Origin: Novosphingobium sp. HII-3
Lineage (GTDB): Bacteria > Pseudomonadota > Alphaproteobacteria > Sphingomonadales > Sphingomonadaceae
Direction of reading: 5' to 3'
Assembly (NCBI RefSeq): GCF_002916655.1
Contig: NZ_PPSM01000019.1
Span: 1 to 46,200, forward strand
DNA length: 46,200 nucleotides
The position numbers and the translations under genes are program-made. The notes under the pieces were generated by a model. It worked only from the letters and a program-made list of their open reading frames with translations, made no database searches and was not told where the DNA came from. Every line of letters begins with the position of its first letter. Positions within the stretch are counted from its first letter, which is position 1. Positions 6,648 through 13,497 of this stretch are shown piece after piece.

Positions 6648-7280
6648 ATGACCCACCAAACCCGCGAAAGCTGGCTCAATGCCGTGGCGCTGGGCATGGC
6701 TCCGCTGTTCGAGGCGCTGGACGCCCCCCTGCCCGACCGCGTGCGCGTGGCGATCGGCTTCACCAGCAGAGGCGCGAAGGGCAAGGCGATCGGCGAGTGC
6801 TGGGATAATCGGTTGAGCGCGGACGGGCATTTTGAAATCTTCATCCGGCCCGACCTGGCGCACGCGCCCGATGCGATGCCGGCGCAGATCGCGGCCATTC
6901 TCGCGCATGAACTGGTCCATGCCGCCGTTGGCATCCCGGCAGGGCATGGGAAGGCGTTTAAACGGGTCGCCCTTGGGCTGGGCCTAGTCGGGCCGATGCG
7001 CGCCACCACCCCCGGCGAGGCGTTCCTTGCGGCCATCGCGCCGATCTTGGAGAGCGTCGGCCCCCTCCCCCATGCCCGCCTTGATACGGACGGAGAGTCG
7101 ACCGCGCCCAAGAAGCAGAAAGCCCGGATGCTCAAATGCGAGTGCGCGACGTGCGGCTATACCGTGAGGACCGCGCGCAAATGGCTTGAGCAGGCCGGAG
7201 CGCCGCTTTGCCCGATCGAGGATCACGGCCAGATGAGCCATGAGCCGCTGGACGATGACGATCCCGAACCGGAGGAATGA
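6648..7280 (+). CDS. SprT-like zinc metallopeptidase-domain protein
   Basis: The 210-residue product contains the zinc-binding motif HELVHAAVG near residues 89-97 and a following GHGKAFKR, the SprT-like arrangement. After it comes a small C-terminal zinc ribbon (CECATCGYTVRT and a later cysteine in APLCPIED). SprT-like domains occur in DNA-protein crosslink proteases such as Spartan, but plasmid versions are uncharacterised, so the role is open. The ATG at 6648 follows GGGAGGAG, and the domain begins soon after it. The tail is very acidic. It lies just upstream of the partition genes. Confidence 0.75.
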   Translation: MTHQTRESWLNAVALGMAPLFEALDAPLPDRVRVAIGFTSRGAKGKAIGECWDNRLSADGHFEIFIRPDLAHAPDAMPAQIAAILAHELVHAAVGIPAGHGKAFKRVALGLGLVGPMRATTPGEAFLAAIAPILESVGPLPHARLDTDGESTAPKKQKARMLKCECATCGYTVRTARKWLEQAGAPLCPIEDHGQMSHEPLDDDDPEPEE

Positions 7281-7286
7281 GGGCGT

Positions 7287-7327
7287 TATCGTCATTTCGG
7301 ATTCAAGACCCGTCCTATCGCCATTTC
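7287..7327. repeat. Paired 12-bp direct repeats upstream of parA
   Basis: TATCGTCATTTC (7287-7298) and TATCGCCATTTC (7316-7327) differ by one base and start 29 bp apart in the gap before parA. Repeats in this position often belong to the centromere or operator of a type Ib partition locus. Confidence 0.4.
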
Positions 7328-7369
7328 AATGACGCTCCGATGGCTTAACACCAATAGGTAAGCATCATC

Positions 7370-7390
7370 TGTATATCATAGCGATAGACA
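7370..7390. promoter_or_regulatory. Candidate partition operator/centromere dyad
   Basis: TGTATATC and GATAGACA flank five bases and form an inverted repeat matching at seven of eight positions, 46 bp before the parA ATG. TGTATATC recurs at 8063-8070 (end of parA, just before the RHH gene) and at 10257-10264. These fit binding sites for the small RHH protein encoded after parA. Confidence 0.45.
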
Positions 7391-7435
7391 GTTCATGGCA
7401 AATCGACTAACGATAGCTCGCAGAGTGAGGGCATT

Positions 7436-8077
7436 ATGATATTGGCAGTCGGAAACACGAAAGGCGGCGTTGGCAAGACCACCCTCGCCGTCAATCTCGC
7501 GGTCGCGCTGGCGCTCGCCGGCCGCGACCTCTTGCTGGTGGACGGGGACGAGCAGGGCACCGCCCTCACCTTCACCCAGCTTCGCGCCGAGCGGCTTGGG
7601 GAGGCCGGCTATACCGCCGTCGCCCTCACCGGCGCGGCGCTGCGCAGCCAGGTCCGCCAGCTCGCCAGCAAATATGACGATATCATCATCGACGTGGGCG
7701 GACGCGATACCGGATCGCTGCGCGCCGCGCTCACCGTCGCCGACACGCTCCTGGTGCCGGTGCAGCCGCGCAGCTTCGACGTGTGGGCGCTCGATCAGGT
7801 TTCGGCGCTGGTCGCCGAGGCGCGCGAGATCAACGAGGGCTTGCGCGCCGTGGCCGTGCTGAACGGCGCGGACGCGCAGGGGGCCGACAATGAGGCCGCC
7901 TTGGAGATGATCGGCGATATCGACGGTATCGAAGTGCTGCCCACGTCGATCGTGCGGCGCAAGGCGTTCCCGAACGCGGCGGCCGAGGGCAGGGCGGTTA
8001 TCGAGCAAAGCCCGCGCGACCCCAAGGCGATAGACGAATTGACGGCGCTGATCGGCGCGGTTTGTATATCAAGATAA
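7436..8077 (+). CDS. parA: ParA-family partition ATPase
   Basis: The 213-residue protein is of the short type Ib/MinD-like class. The deviant Walker A motif KGGVGKTT is at residues 9-16, DGDEQG follows, and the Walker B region IIIDVGGRD lies near residues 83-91. ParA ATPases move plasmid copies apart together with a centromere-binding partner. There is no N-terminal HTH domain, so operator binding is probably left to the RHH protein encoded 17 bp downstream. The ATG at 7436 begins directly before the conserved first strand. Confidence 0.9.
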   Translation: MILAVGNTKGGVGKTTLAVNLAVALALAGRDLLLVDGDEQGTALTFTQLRAERLGEAGYTAVALTGAALRSQVRQLASKYDDIIIDVGGRDTGSLRAALTVADTLLVPVQPRSFDVWALDQVSALVAEAREINEGLRAVAVLNGADAQGADNEAALEMIGDIDGIEVLPTSIVRRKAFPNAAAEGRAVIEQSPRDPKAIDELTALIGAVCISR

Positions 8078-8094
8078 TATCGGAGTGCGTGTTA

Positions 8095-8376
8095 ATGGCT
8101 ATCGCTCGTAAACCGAACAGCAAGCCCAAGCCGGCGATTGACGAGGCGGCCGCCGATGCCTTCATTGCCGGCGCGGCGAAGCCGGATGCCGCGCCGATCG
8201 CGGTCGAGGCCGACGAGGCGGGGCAGGGGGCCGAGCCGCGCAAGTCGCCGGTGATGCTGCGTTTCGATCGCGCGCTTCTCGCCAAGGTCGATGCGGCAGC
8301 CAAGCGGCGCGGGATCAGCCGGAGCGCGTGGATTCAGTTCACGGTGAGCCGCGCGCTCGATGCCGGCGAGGGTTAG
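8095..8376 (+). CDS. Ribbon-helix-helix partition protein (ParB/ParG-like)
   Basis: The 93-residue product has a flexible, Ala/Pro-rich N-terminal half and a C-terminal ribbon-helix-helix: SPVMLRFDRALLAKVDAAA then RRGISRSAWIQFTVSRAL. In type Ib partition loci the second gene is a small RHH protein that binds the centromere and stimulates ParA, often through its flexible tail. The start at 8095 follows GGAGTG and gives a clean protein; an upstream in-frame ATG at 8062 would overlap parA and lacks a binding site. Function is inferred from position and fold. Confidence 0.8.
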   Translation: MAIARKPNSKPKPAIDEAAADAFIAGAAKPDAAPIAVEADEAGQGAEPRKSPVMLRFDRALLAKVDAAAKRRGISRSAWIQFTVSRALDAGEG

Positions 8377-8420
8377 GGCGGCGCGGGCTGAGCTGGCGAA
8401 GGCTAGGCGGTCCTAGCGCG

Positions 8421-8443
8421 CGAAAGGTGAGTTTTGGGGTAGG
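8421..8443 (-). repeat. Inverted iteron outpost downstream of rep
   Basis: Bases 8421-8441 are the exact reverse complement of 10152-10172, and the core matches the iterons of the origin. The copy lies at the 3' side of the rep gene, 1 kb from the array, and could serve Rep-mediated pairing or transcription control. Confidence 0.7.
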
Positions 8444-8446
8444 CCC

Positions 8447-9358
8447 TCACCGTTCGGCCGCTGGCGCGCTGAAATCCACCAGCACCGGCATTTCGGGTAT
8501 GTCGCCGCGCAGCTTGGCGCGCCGCACGATGCTATGCTGGTCGATCAGGTTTTGCGCGTCGCGCCGGCCGCTCATGGTTTTCGGGAGCCACATCATCGAA
8601 ACCCGCTCGACCTTGCGGCCTTTCTTGATCGGGGTGAACTCGACCCAGAAGGGGCAGAGCTTGTTGATTTCGTCCTGCGCGACCTTGAGGCAGTATTTGT
8701 TGAAATCGGCGAAGCGTTCCAACTTACCTTCCGGCACGTTGAGCAGCCCGCGCAGCTCCGCAATCGTGAACTCTTCGCTTTGCTTGTATTCGAGGCCGAT
8801 CCGCCGTTCGATCATTTCATAGAGGCACAGCGCGTATTTCGACTCGAAGCAATACATCACTTGCGTCTTGAGGCGGGCATAGACCTCGCTGTTACGCAAT
8901 ATCTCGATCAGCTCTTCGGGAATCCGGTAATGGAGGAAGCCGTCTTTTTCGAGGCTTTCGTCGCTGGGGCCGAGAAGCTGGACGCGGCGCTTGTAGCTCT
9001 TGCCGGCCTTGCGGATGGTGACGATCGCGATCGTGCCCATCAGACGCAGCAGCGAGCTTTCTATGCGCTCGTTGCCCTGGTGCGTGCCCTTGAGCGCGGA
9101 TTTGGCGATGCGGTGAATGACCGGCTCGCCGATCCGGTCCCAGGCGTTCGCGATCAGCAGATTGTAGATTCGCCGATCGGCGAGGGTGAGGGGCGACAGC
9201 TCGACAATATCGACCAGCTCGCCGGGTTTGACGATTTCCCCGTAATTGGCGGGATCGAACGGGTTTCCGCGTCCCTTTTGGGCGAGGGTGAGGGCGGTTT
9301 CGTCGCCCGAGGCAGTCTTTGCCTTCGCGTCCTTCACTGGTGAGTTTGCTAAAGCCAT
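8447..9358 (-). CDS. Replication initiator protein (Rep_3-like, winged helix)
   Basis: The 303-residue protein shows the features of iteron-binding theta initiators with two winged-helix domains: a first domain with LTLADRRIYNLLIANAW, and a second with YALCLYEMIERRIG and FTIAELRGLLNVPEGKL. A basic stretch IKKGRKVERVSMMWL follows. It would bind the iterons immediately upstream of its start (9427-9559) and open the origin with DnaA. The ATG at 9358 is the only start near the array. Assignment rests on this pattern and on the adjacent iterons. Confidence 0.8.
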   Translation of the reverse strand: MALANSPVKDAKAKTASGDETALTLAQKGRGNPFDPANYGEIVKPGELVDIVELSPLTLADRRIYNLLIANAWDRIGEPVIHRIAKSALKGTHQGNERIESSLLRLMGTIAIVTIRKAGKSYKRRVQLLGPSDESLEKDGFLHYRIPEELIEILRNSEVYARLKTQVMYCFESKYALCLYEMIERRIGLEYKQSEEFTIAELRGLLNVPEGKLERFADFNKYCLKVAQDEINKLCPFWVEFTPIKKGRKVERVSMMWLPKTMSGRRDAQNLIDQHSIVRRAKLRGDIPEMPVLVDFSAPAAER

Positions 9359-9690
9359 GCCCTCACCTTAACAGCAGCGGTGAGCTAGGCAAATCCTAAA
9401 GCTCGCCGATCGCGATCAGGGGAGGATACCCCAAAACTCACCGTCGATTTGGCGGATACCCCAAAGCTCACCGGACTCGACCCCAATACTCACTTTTACC
9501 GACCCCAAAACTCACCGAAGGCTACCCCAAAGCTCACGCGACTCGACCCCAAAACTCACTTTTTGAGGTCATTTTTCCAAGTTTTCTGCGGGTTTGAGGC
9601 ACCCTGAATCTTGAATCTAAGAAGAATCTTTGAATCAGAAGGCGAACGGTGAGTTTTAGGGTAGCCTTGCCTGTGGATAACTCTGCGCCG
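9359..9690. other. Iteron-type replication origin (oriV)
   Basis: Six direct repeats of a 15-17-bp unit, (T/G)ACCCCAAARCTCACCG, start at 9427, 9457, 9479, 9501, 9523 and 9545; the last five are spaced exactly 22 bp apart, two helical turns. A degenerate seventh copy is near 9392-9407. An AT-rich stretch (9560-9640) with repeated GAATCTT follows, suitable for melting, then one inverted copy (9647-9664). A DnaA box (TTATCCACA on the minus strand) is at 9672-9680. The array lies directly upstream of rep, so Rep can control its own gene. Confidence 0.9.
9672..9680 (-). promoter_or_regulatory. DnaA box
   Basis: TTATCCACA on the minus strand is a perfect match to the consensus DnaA box, beside the AT-rich segment of the origin. 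Confidence 0.8.
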
Positions 9691-9733
9691 GCGGCACCGA
9701 CATGCCCAAAGGAGAAGAAAAGCACCGCCTCTT

Positions 9734-9828
9734 GGGGCTTCGCCCCGCCGGCTCGCGGCCTTCGGCCGCCCCGGATCGCTACGCGATCCTCCCACCCGGC
9801 ATCCCCACAATGAGCCGGCTTCGCCGGC
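9734..9828. repeat. Four tandem perfect mini-hairpins
   Basis: Stems of 5, 6, 7 and 6 bp with three-base loops lie at 9734-9746, 9755-9769, 9773-9789 and 9814-9828. The loops read TTC, TTC, TAC and TTC on the plus strand, so the minus strand shows GAA or GTA loops closed by C-G pairs, a very stable DNA hairpin type. They lie 54 bp beyond the DnaA box, at the edge of the origin. Confidence 0.65.
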
Positions 9829-10151
9829 ACGCTTTTGTTGATTTGGAATATCGCCCAACCGTCACGCCCTATCGCCAGCACACTGCCTAGACCAGCCGTG
9901 GAAAATGGCTTTCCAGAAAAGCCAAGCGGATATGTGGGCGCTCCGATCGAGAGGGCAGGGAGGGTGGAAACGTCCCGGCAGGGGCGTTTTCCGGGCCACC
10001 CAGCGCGATTCCGTCTCCTGGACAGGGTTTCGGGCGTCGCAACTGCCCACGGTGCTCTAAGGGCTTCCCGGACGGCCGATTTTTCCGGCGCGAGATCCAC
10101 GACCCTTAGGAGTATCACCTACCGCCGCGCGAAAGGCGAACGGTGAGCTGA

Positions 10152-10172
10152 TACCCCAAAACTCACCTTTCG
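10152..10172 (+). repeat. Isolated iteron, traG side
   Basis: This full iteron plus flank is the exact reverse complement of 8421-8441 at the other side of the rep/ori unit. The two copies bracket rep and the origin in inverted orientation. Confidence 0.7.
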
Positions 10173-10304
10173 CACGCCAAAGCGCGATTTTCCGCGCTTT
10201 TGGGCGATTTCGACGCGGCATAATGTGCGGCGGAACGCCGTTACTTCGATATTGCCTGTATATCGGAACGATGGCGCTTTGACAGGCATGCCGTTTAAAC
10301 GACC

Positions 10305-11963
10305 TCACGCTTTGTCGAAGCGGCCGGCGAACTCGCGATCTGCGTAATATTTGAGCTTGGCGGCGACGATCGGCCGTTGCCCCGCGAGGAACACGAGTTG
10401 CAAATCCTCGCGCAGCGTGCGGACCTCATCGGGGGTGAGCAGCGGGCGGCCGACATGCTGCGCGCCGAACGAGATGCCGGTTTCCTCCGCGTCGATTGCG
10501 CGGCTCATGGTCTCGAACACTACCGTCTCCTGGCCGAGCAGATCGGAGACGAGCTTGGCGCTGTCGTGATCGTTGACCCCGAACACCTGCAGGACGCCGG
10601 CGTTGGACAGGAAGGTGCCGGCGCGGCGCTCGTAGAGCGCGCGGAGCTGGTGAACGTCCTGCAGGATCGGCCAGAGCTGGATGCCGTAGCCGGCCATCAG
10701 GCCCATGGCGCGCTCGACGGGTTCGAGGCGGCCGAGGGCGGCGAACTCATCGAGCAGGAACAGGACAGAGCGGGTAGGGGAGGCCGGTGCGCGCGCCAGA
10801 TCGGTCAGCCCTTGGGCAAGCATCAGGCGCAGCCAGCGGGCATAAGTGGCGAGCCTATCGGGCGGCAGCACCAGGTAGACGCTGGTAGGCTGCGCCTTCA
10901 CATCGGCGAACGTAAAATCGGAATGCCCCAGCACCGCTGTCATGCGTGGGCTGTCGAGAAAATGGGTGTGGCGCTGGGCGGCCGACAGGACGCCGGCGCC
11001 TTCGCGATCGGACTTGCCGAGGTGCCGGTTGGCGGCGCGGGCAGCGAGGCCGCCTTGCGCCTGCATCGCTTCGAGCATGGCAGCGAAGGCTTGCGGCGCA
11101 AGGGTGAGGCGATCGCGTAGCGTGGCAAGGGTGCGGGTCGCCGGCGGCTCGCTGGTGACGATCGCGAGGATGATGCCGGCGATTAGCGCCTTGGCTTCCT
11201 CGTTCCAGTGCGCCTCGCCGGCTTCGCCGGGGGCGTCATAGACCAGCGCATCGGCCAGCGTCATGCAGTCGTCGGCGAGATCGAGGCCAGCAGGGTCGAT
11301 GCGATCGAGCGGGTTGAAGGCCGCGCCGGGAAGGCCCGTCACCCCGAACGGATCGAGGACATGGACCGGGCCGAAGTTGCCGCGATGGCGGGCGGTGATG
11401 CGGGCATTTTCGCCCTTGGGGTCGATGCAGACGACCGGGCCGGCATAGTCGAGCAGATTGGGGATGATCGTGCCCACGCCCTTGCCGGTGCGCGTCGGCG
11501 CGATCGTCAGCAGATGGGCTGGACCGGCATAGCGCAGCGGCCTGCCCGTCTTGCGATCGCGGCCGATCAGCAGGCCGCTATCACCGGCATAGGCGCGGTT
11601 TTCGGCGTCGGTGGCGAAGCGGGCCGAGCCGTGGGTGTCGTCGGCGGCAGGGCCGCCATAAGCAAGGATCAGGGGCTGGAAGAGCGCGCGCAGGCCAATG
11701 AGGATGACGACGATCACCGTCAGCATCATGATGATTTGATAGAGGTTGGAATCATGCGGGAGGCCGAGCAGTTTGCCCAGGATGAGCGGCATCCCAAGGC
11801 CCAGCACGATGCCGGCGGCCAGAAACAGGATCAGGACGGCGAACAGATGGCGGATCAGCCGGATTGGGCTGACCACCAGCGCGGTGATCGCCCATATGGG
11901 ATTCTGGCGCGCGATGCGGGACAGGTTGCGGATCGCGCGGCCGAGCTGGCGGAACCACTCCAT
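10305..11963 (-). CDS. traG: TraG/VirD4-type conjugative coupling protein
   Basis: The 552-residue protein couples the DNA-relaxase complex to a type IV secretion channel at the inner membrane. Membrane segments lie in the first 100 residues (about 40-62 and 77-97). The Walker A motif APTRTGKG is at residues 155-162, and VLFLLDEFAALGR carries the Walker B region. The ATG at 11963 is chosen because the frame upstream is Arg/Pro-rich, does not resemble the family, and overlaps another gene. Gene order traC-traD-(two genes)-traG, all leftward and divergent from traA, is like Ti-plasmid DNA-processing loci. Confidence 0.9.
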   Translation of the reverse strand: MEWFRQLGRAIRNLSRIARQNPIWAITALVVSPIRLIRHLFAVLILFLAAGIVLGLGMPLILGKLLGLPHDSNLYQIIMMLTVIVVILIGLRALFQPLILAYGGPAADDTHGSARFATDAENRAYAGDSGLLIGRDRKTGRPLRYAGPAHLLTIAPTRTGKGVGTIIPNLLDYAGPVVCIDPKGENARITARHRGNFGPVHVLDPFGVTGLPGAAFNPLDRIDPAGLDLADDCMTLADALVYDAPGEAGEAHWNEEAKALIAGIILAIVTSEPPATRTLATLRDRLTLAPQAFAAMLEAMQAQGGLAARAANRHLGKSDREGAGVLSAAQRHTHFLDSPRMTAVLGHSDFTFADVKAQPTSVYLVLPPDRLATYARWLRLMLAQGLTDLARAPASPTRSVLFLLDEFAALGRLEPVERAMGLMAGYGIQLWPILQDVHQLRALYERRAGTFLSNAGVLQVFGVNDHDSAKLVSDLLGQETVVFETMSRAIDAEETGISFGAQHVGRPLLTPDEVRTLREDLQLVFLAGQRPIVAAKLKYYADREFAGRFDKA

Positions 11964-11965
11964 CG

Positions 11966-12229
11966 TCAACTCGCCTGGAACATGGTCATGCGGATGATGC
12001 CGGGGGTGGATTGGATTTCGGCTTCGATCGCCGAGACCTCCTCCATCTTGTCGCTGGGCCAGTCCCGTGAGACGCTGACGCCGCCCTGATCGGTTTCGAT
12101 TTCGATTAGCCGGGTTTGCGGCGAGAGATCGAGCAGGCGCACAAGCCGGTCGCAAAGATCGGGCGAGATCCGATGTACGCCTGACCCGACCATCAGGAGC
12201 TGCCATGAGCGGGGAACGCGGTCAGTCAT
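11966..12229 (-). CDS. Small hypothetical protein in the traD-traG operon
   Basis: The 87-residue product has no recognisable domain. It is soluble, with LCDRLVRLLDLSPQTRLIEIE and acidic C-terminal stretches. It overlaps the preceding ATPase gene by 8 bp and ends 2 bp before traG, so it is translated as part of the transfer operon. Nothing else can be said from sequence. Confidence 0.6.
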   Translation of the reverse strand: MTDRVPRSWQLLMVGSGVHRISPDLCDRLVRLLDLSPQTRLIEIETDQGGVSVSRDWPSDKMEEVSAIEAEIQSTPGIIRMTMFQAS

Positions 12230-12776
12230 CTACCCTCCACATCCGTGCGCGCACAAAGCGCACTCTTTCAGCAACCGGGGCGAGAGGCAGGGACACAAGC
12301 TCATAGCCGAGATCGGCATAGACCGTGACCATCGCCTCATAGGTCGCTTGCGCCTCTGCAAAATCCTGCTTCCTCTCCGTGTCCTGCCCGAAAATCTCGC
12401 GCCAGGGCGGGGCGATGAATACCCGGCGCTGGTAGCGGAACATCTCGGCCGCGCGCTCGACATGGGAAGGAACGGGCAAGCCGCACAGGCGCAGATAGCC
12501 CGACACATCAGGAACGCCGCGATCGAAGATCACCGGGCCTTTTCGGTCATGCGCTTCATGCCAGGATCGTAATTCCCAGCTCAGCATCAGTTCAGCGAAG
12601 GCCCCGCGATCGGCCCATGGCAGGGCGCCGCCGCCAATGGCGATCTGATCGCGAATGATGGCGCGACCGGCTTCGGGCATATGGTGGAAGCCTTGCGCCG
12701 CCAGGGCGTCGATCAATGTGGTTTTACCCGAACCGGGACCACCAGTGATGATATGAAAATCGGGCCGGTCAGCCAT
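12222..12776 (-). CDS. P-loop ATPase, AAA_28-like
   Basis: The 184-residue product starts MADRPDFHIITGGPGSGKTT with a clear Walker A motif (GGPGSGKT). It continues with EAGRAIIRDQ and FDRGVPDVSGYLRL, the pattern of the AAA_28 (NadR-kinase-like) nucleotide-binding family. Members act on small molecules or are uncharacterised. The ATG at 12776 fits the family start; the longer frame overlaps traD and is rejected. It overlaps the end of traD by 8 bp, so it is cotranscribed with the transfer genes, but no role in transfer is known to me. Confidence 0.75.
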   Translation of the reverse strand: MADRPDFHIITGGPGSGKTTLIDALAAQGFHHMPEAGRAIIRDQIAIGGGALPWADRGAFAELMLSWELRSWHEAHDRKGPVIFDRGVPDVSGYLRLCGLPVPSHVERAAEMFRYQRRVFIAPPWREIFGQDTERKQDFAEAQATYEAMVTVYADLGYELVSLPLAPVAERVRFVRARMWRVDD

Positions 12777-13119
12777 CGTCAGCTTCCGCGTCGAACGCGC
12801 GTTTGCCGCGCCGCTTCCAGAGCGAGAGCGCGTTGCCATCCTCACGCGCCTTCGCGGCAAGTTCGAGCAGCGCGCCGTAGAGGGTGGCGCGATCGTCGTC
12901 GGCCAGTTCGACCAGGCCGGCTTTCTGAACCAGGCCGCCCAGCTCTATGAGATGGCGGGTGCGCTCGCGTCGGGCCACGACCCATCCTCTCGTATCGATG
13001 CGGCGCGCGGCGGCATCAAGCCTGTGCCTCGCCTGCGCCAGCTTCGCTTCCGCCTTCCGCGCTGCCGCCAGCACGTCGGCCAGTCTTGCGCCCGCGCCCT
13101 TGAAAGAAAGCCGCGCCAT
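12769..13119 (-). CDS. traD: TraD-like mobilization accessory protein
   Basis: The 116-residue product has a helical N-terminal half and a C-terminal core with DTRGWVVARRERTRHLIELGG and later LELAAKA, resembling TraD of Ti-type plasmids. That small protein is needed for DNA processing at oriT. The start is uncertain: the ATG at 13119 overlaps traC by 104 bp in another frame, and the core needs only the last 80 residues. The first 35 residues may be untranslated or a plasmid-specific extension. It is co-oriented with traC and traG. Confidence 0.7.
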   Translation of the reverse strand: MARLSFKGAGARLADVLAAARKAEAKLAQARHRLDAAARRIDTRGWVVARRERTRHLIELGGLVQKAGLVELADDDRATLYGALLELAAKAREDGNALSLWKRRGKRAFDAEADDG

Positions 13120-13324
13120 CGGAGCGCCACGCCTCCCGGTTTCCTTCAGCCTGTGCTTCGGCGACGATATGGAGCAGCGCACCGGCCAACACGTCGGCAT
13201 CAAGCGTATCGGCCCCGGTGGACGTGACCAGTTCGCCTAGCTGCTGGACCTTCTTCGCCTTGAGCGCGCGGGCCTTGTCGCCCAGCGCCTTCAACTCGGC
13301 GTCATAGTCGCGGACCTTGCGCAT
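13016..13324 (-). CDS. traC: TraC-like mobilization accessory protein
   Basis: The 102-residue product begins MRKVRDYDAELKALGDKA and contains KKVQQLGELVTSTGAD, ALLHIVAEAQAEG and EAWRSDGAAFFQ, the pattern of Ti-plasmid TraC proteins. These assist the relaxase at oriT. It is the first gene of the leftward transfer operon, and its start faces the oriT region. The last 15 residues are low-complexity Gly/Ala/Glu and overlap traD. Confidence 0.75.
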   Translation of the reverse strand: MRKVRDYDAELKALGDKARALKAKKVQQLGELVTSTGADTLDADVLAGALLHIVAEAQAEGNREAWRSDGAAFFQGRGRKTGRRAGGSAEGGSEAGAGEAQA

Positions 13325-13497
13325 ATTCTCTCCCTCGCGCCCATGATCGGGAGAGGCAGCGTAGCACGATCACGGATGCAGGACAGCGGTTGCGAACAAA
13401 AATGCGGCGAAGTCAATCATGCGAACGGCAGAGAGTGTGAGTGCGCGCTTATACGTCGTTGCCGACGTGCGCTAAGAAGGGCAGTATAGCGGTTGTC
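13325..13497. other. Origin of transfer (oriT) candidate
   Basis: The 173-bp gap lies between divergent traC and traA, the position of oriT in Ti-type systems. ACGTCG-TTGC-CGACGT (13453-13468) is a perfect dyad. Next to it the minus strand reads GTATAAGCGCGCACT, which resembles the nick region of RSF1010/Ti-type plasmids (TAAGTGCGCCCT). Nicking would be expected on that strand. The exact nick cannot be set from sequence. Confidence 0.7.

Larger units (their letters stand above)
9691..10304. other. 614-bp gap beside the origin with hairpins and an iteron
   Basis: No gene is convincing here; short frames lack ribosome binding sites. It holds four tandem perfect hairpins (9734-9828), an isolated full iteron facing the array direction (10152-10172), and a CGATAT/ATATCG inverted repeat around TGTATATC (10247-10265) resembling the partition motif. 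The rest shows nothing recognisable. Confidence 0.5.

Noticed and set aside
5957..6808. Plus-strand open frame across the antitoxin and SprT-like genes
   Set aside because: It crosses two well-supported genes in the wrong frame or strand and lacks a binding site.
9734..9828. CRISPR-like array of short hairpins
   Set aside because: The hairpins differ in sequence and spacing, no identical repeats occur, and no cas genes are present.
9556..10118. Open frames in the gap beside the origin
   Set aside because: They run through iterons and hairpins, have low-complexity Arg-rich translations and no binding sites; the region is better read as non-coding.
12777..12860. N-terminal extension of the AAA_28 ATPase
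   Set aside because: The extra residues are Arg/Ser-rich, overlap traD, and the normal family start is at 12776.
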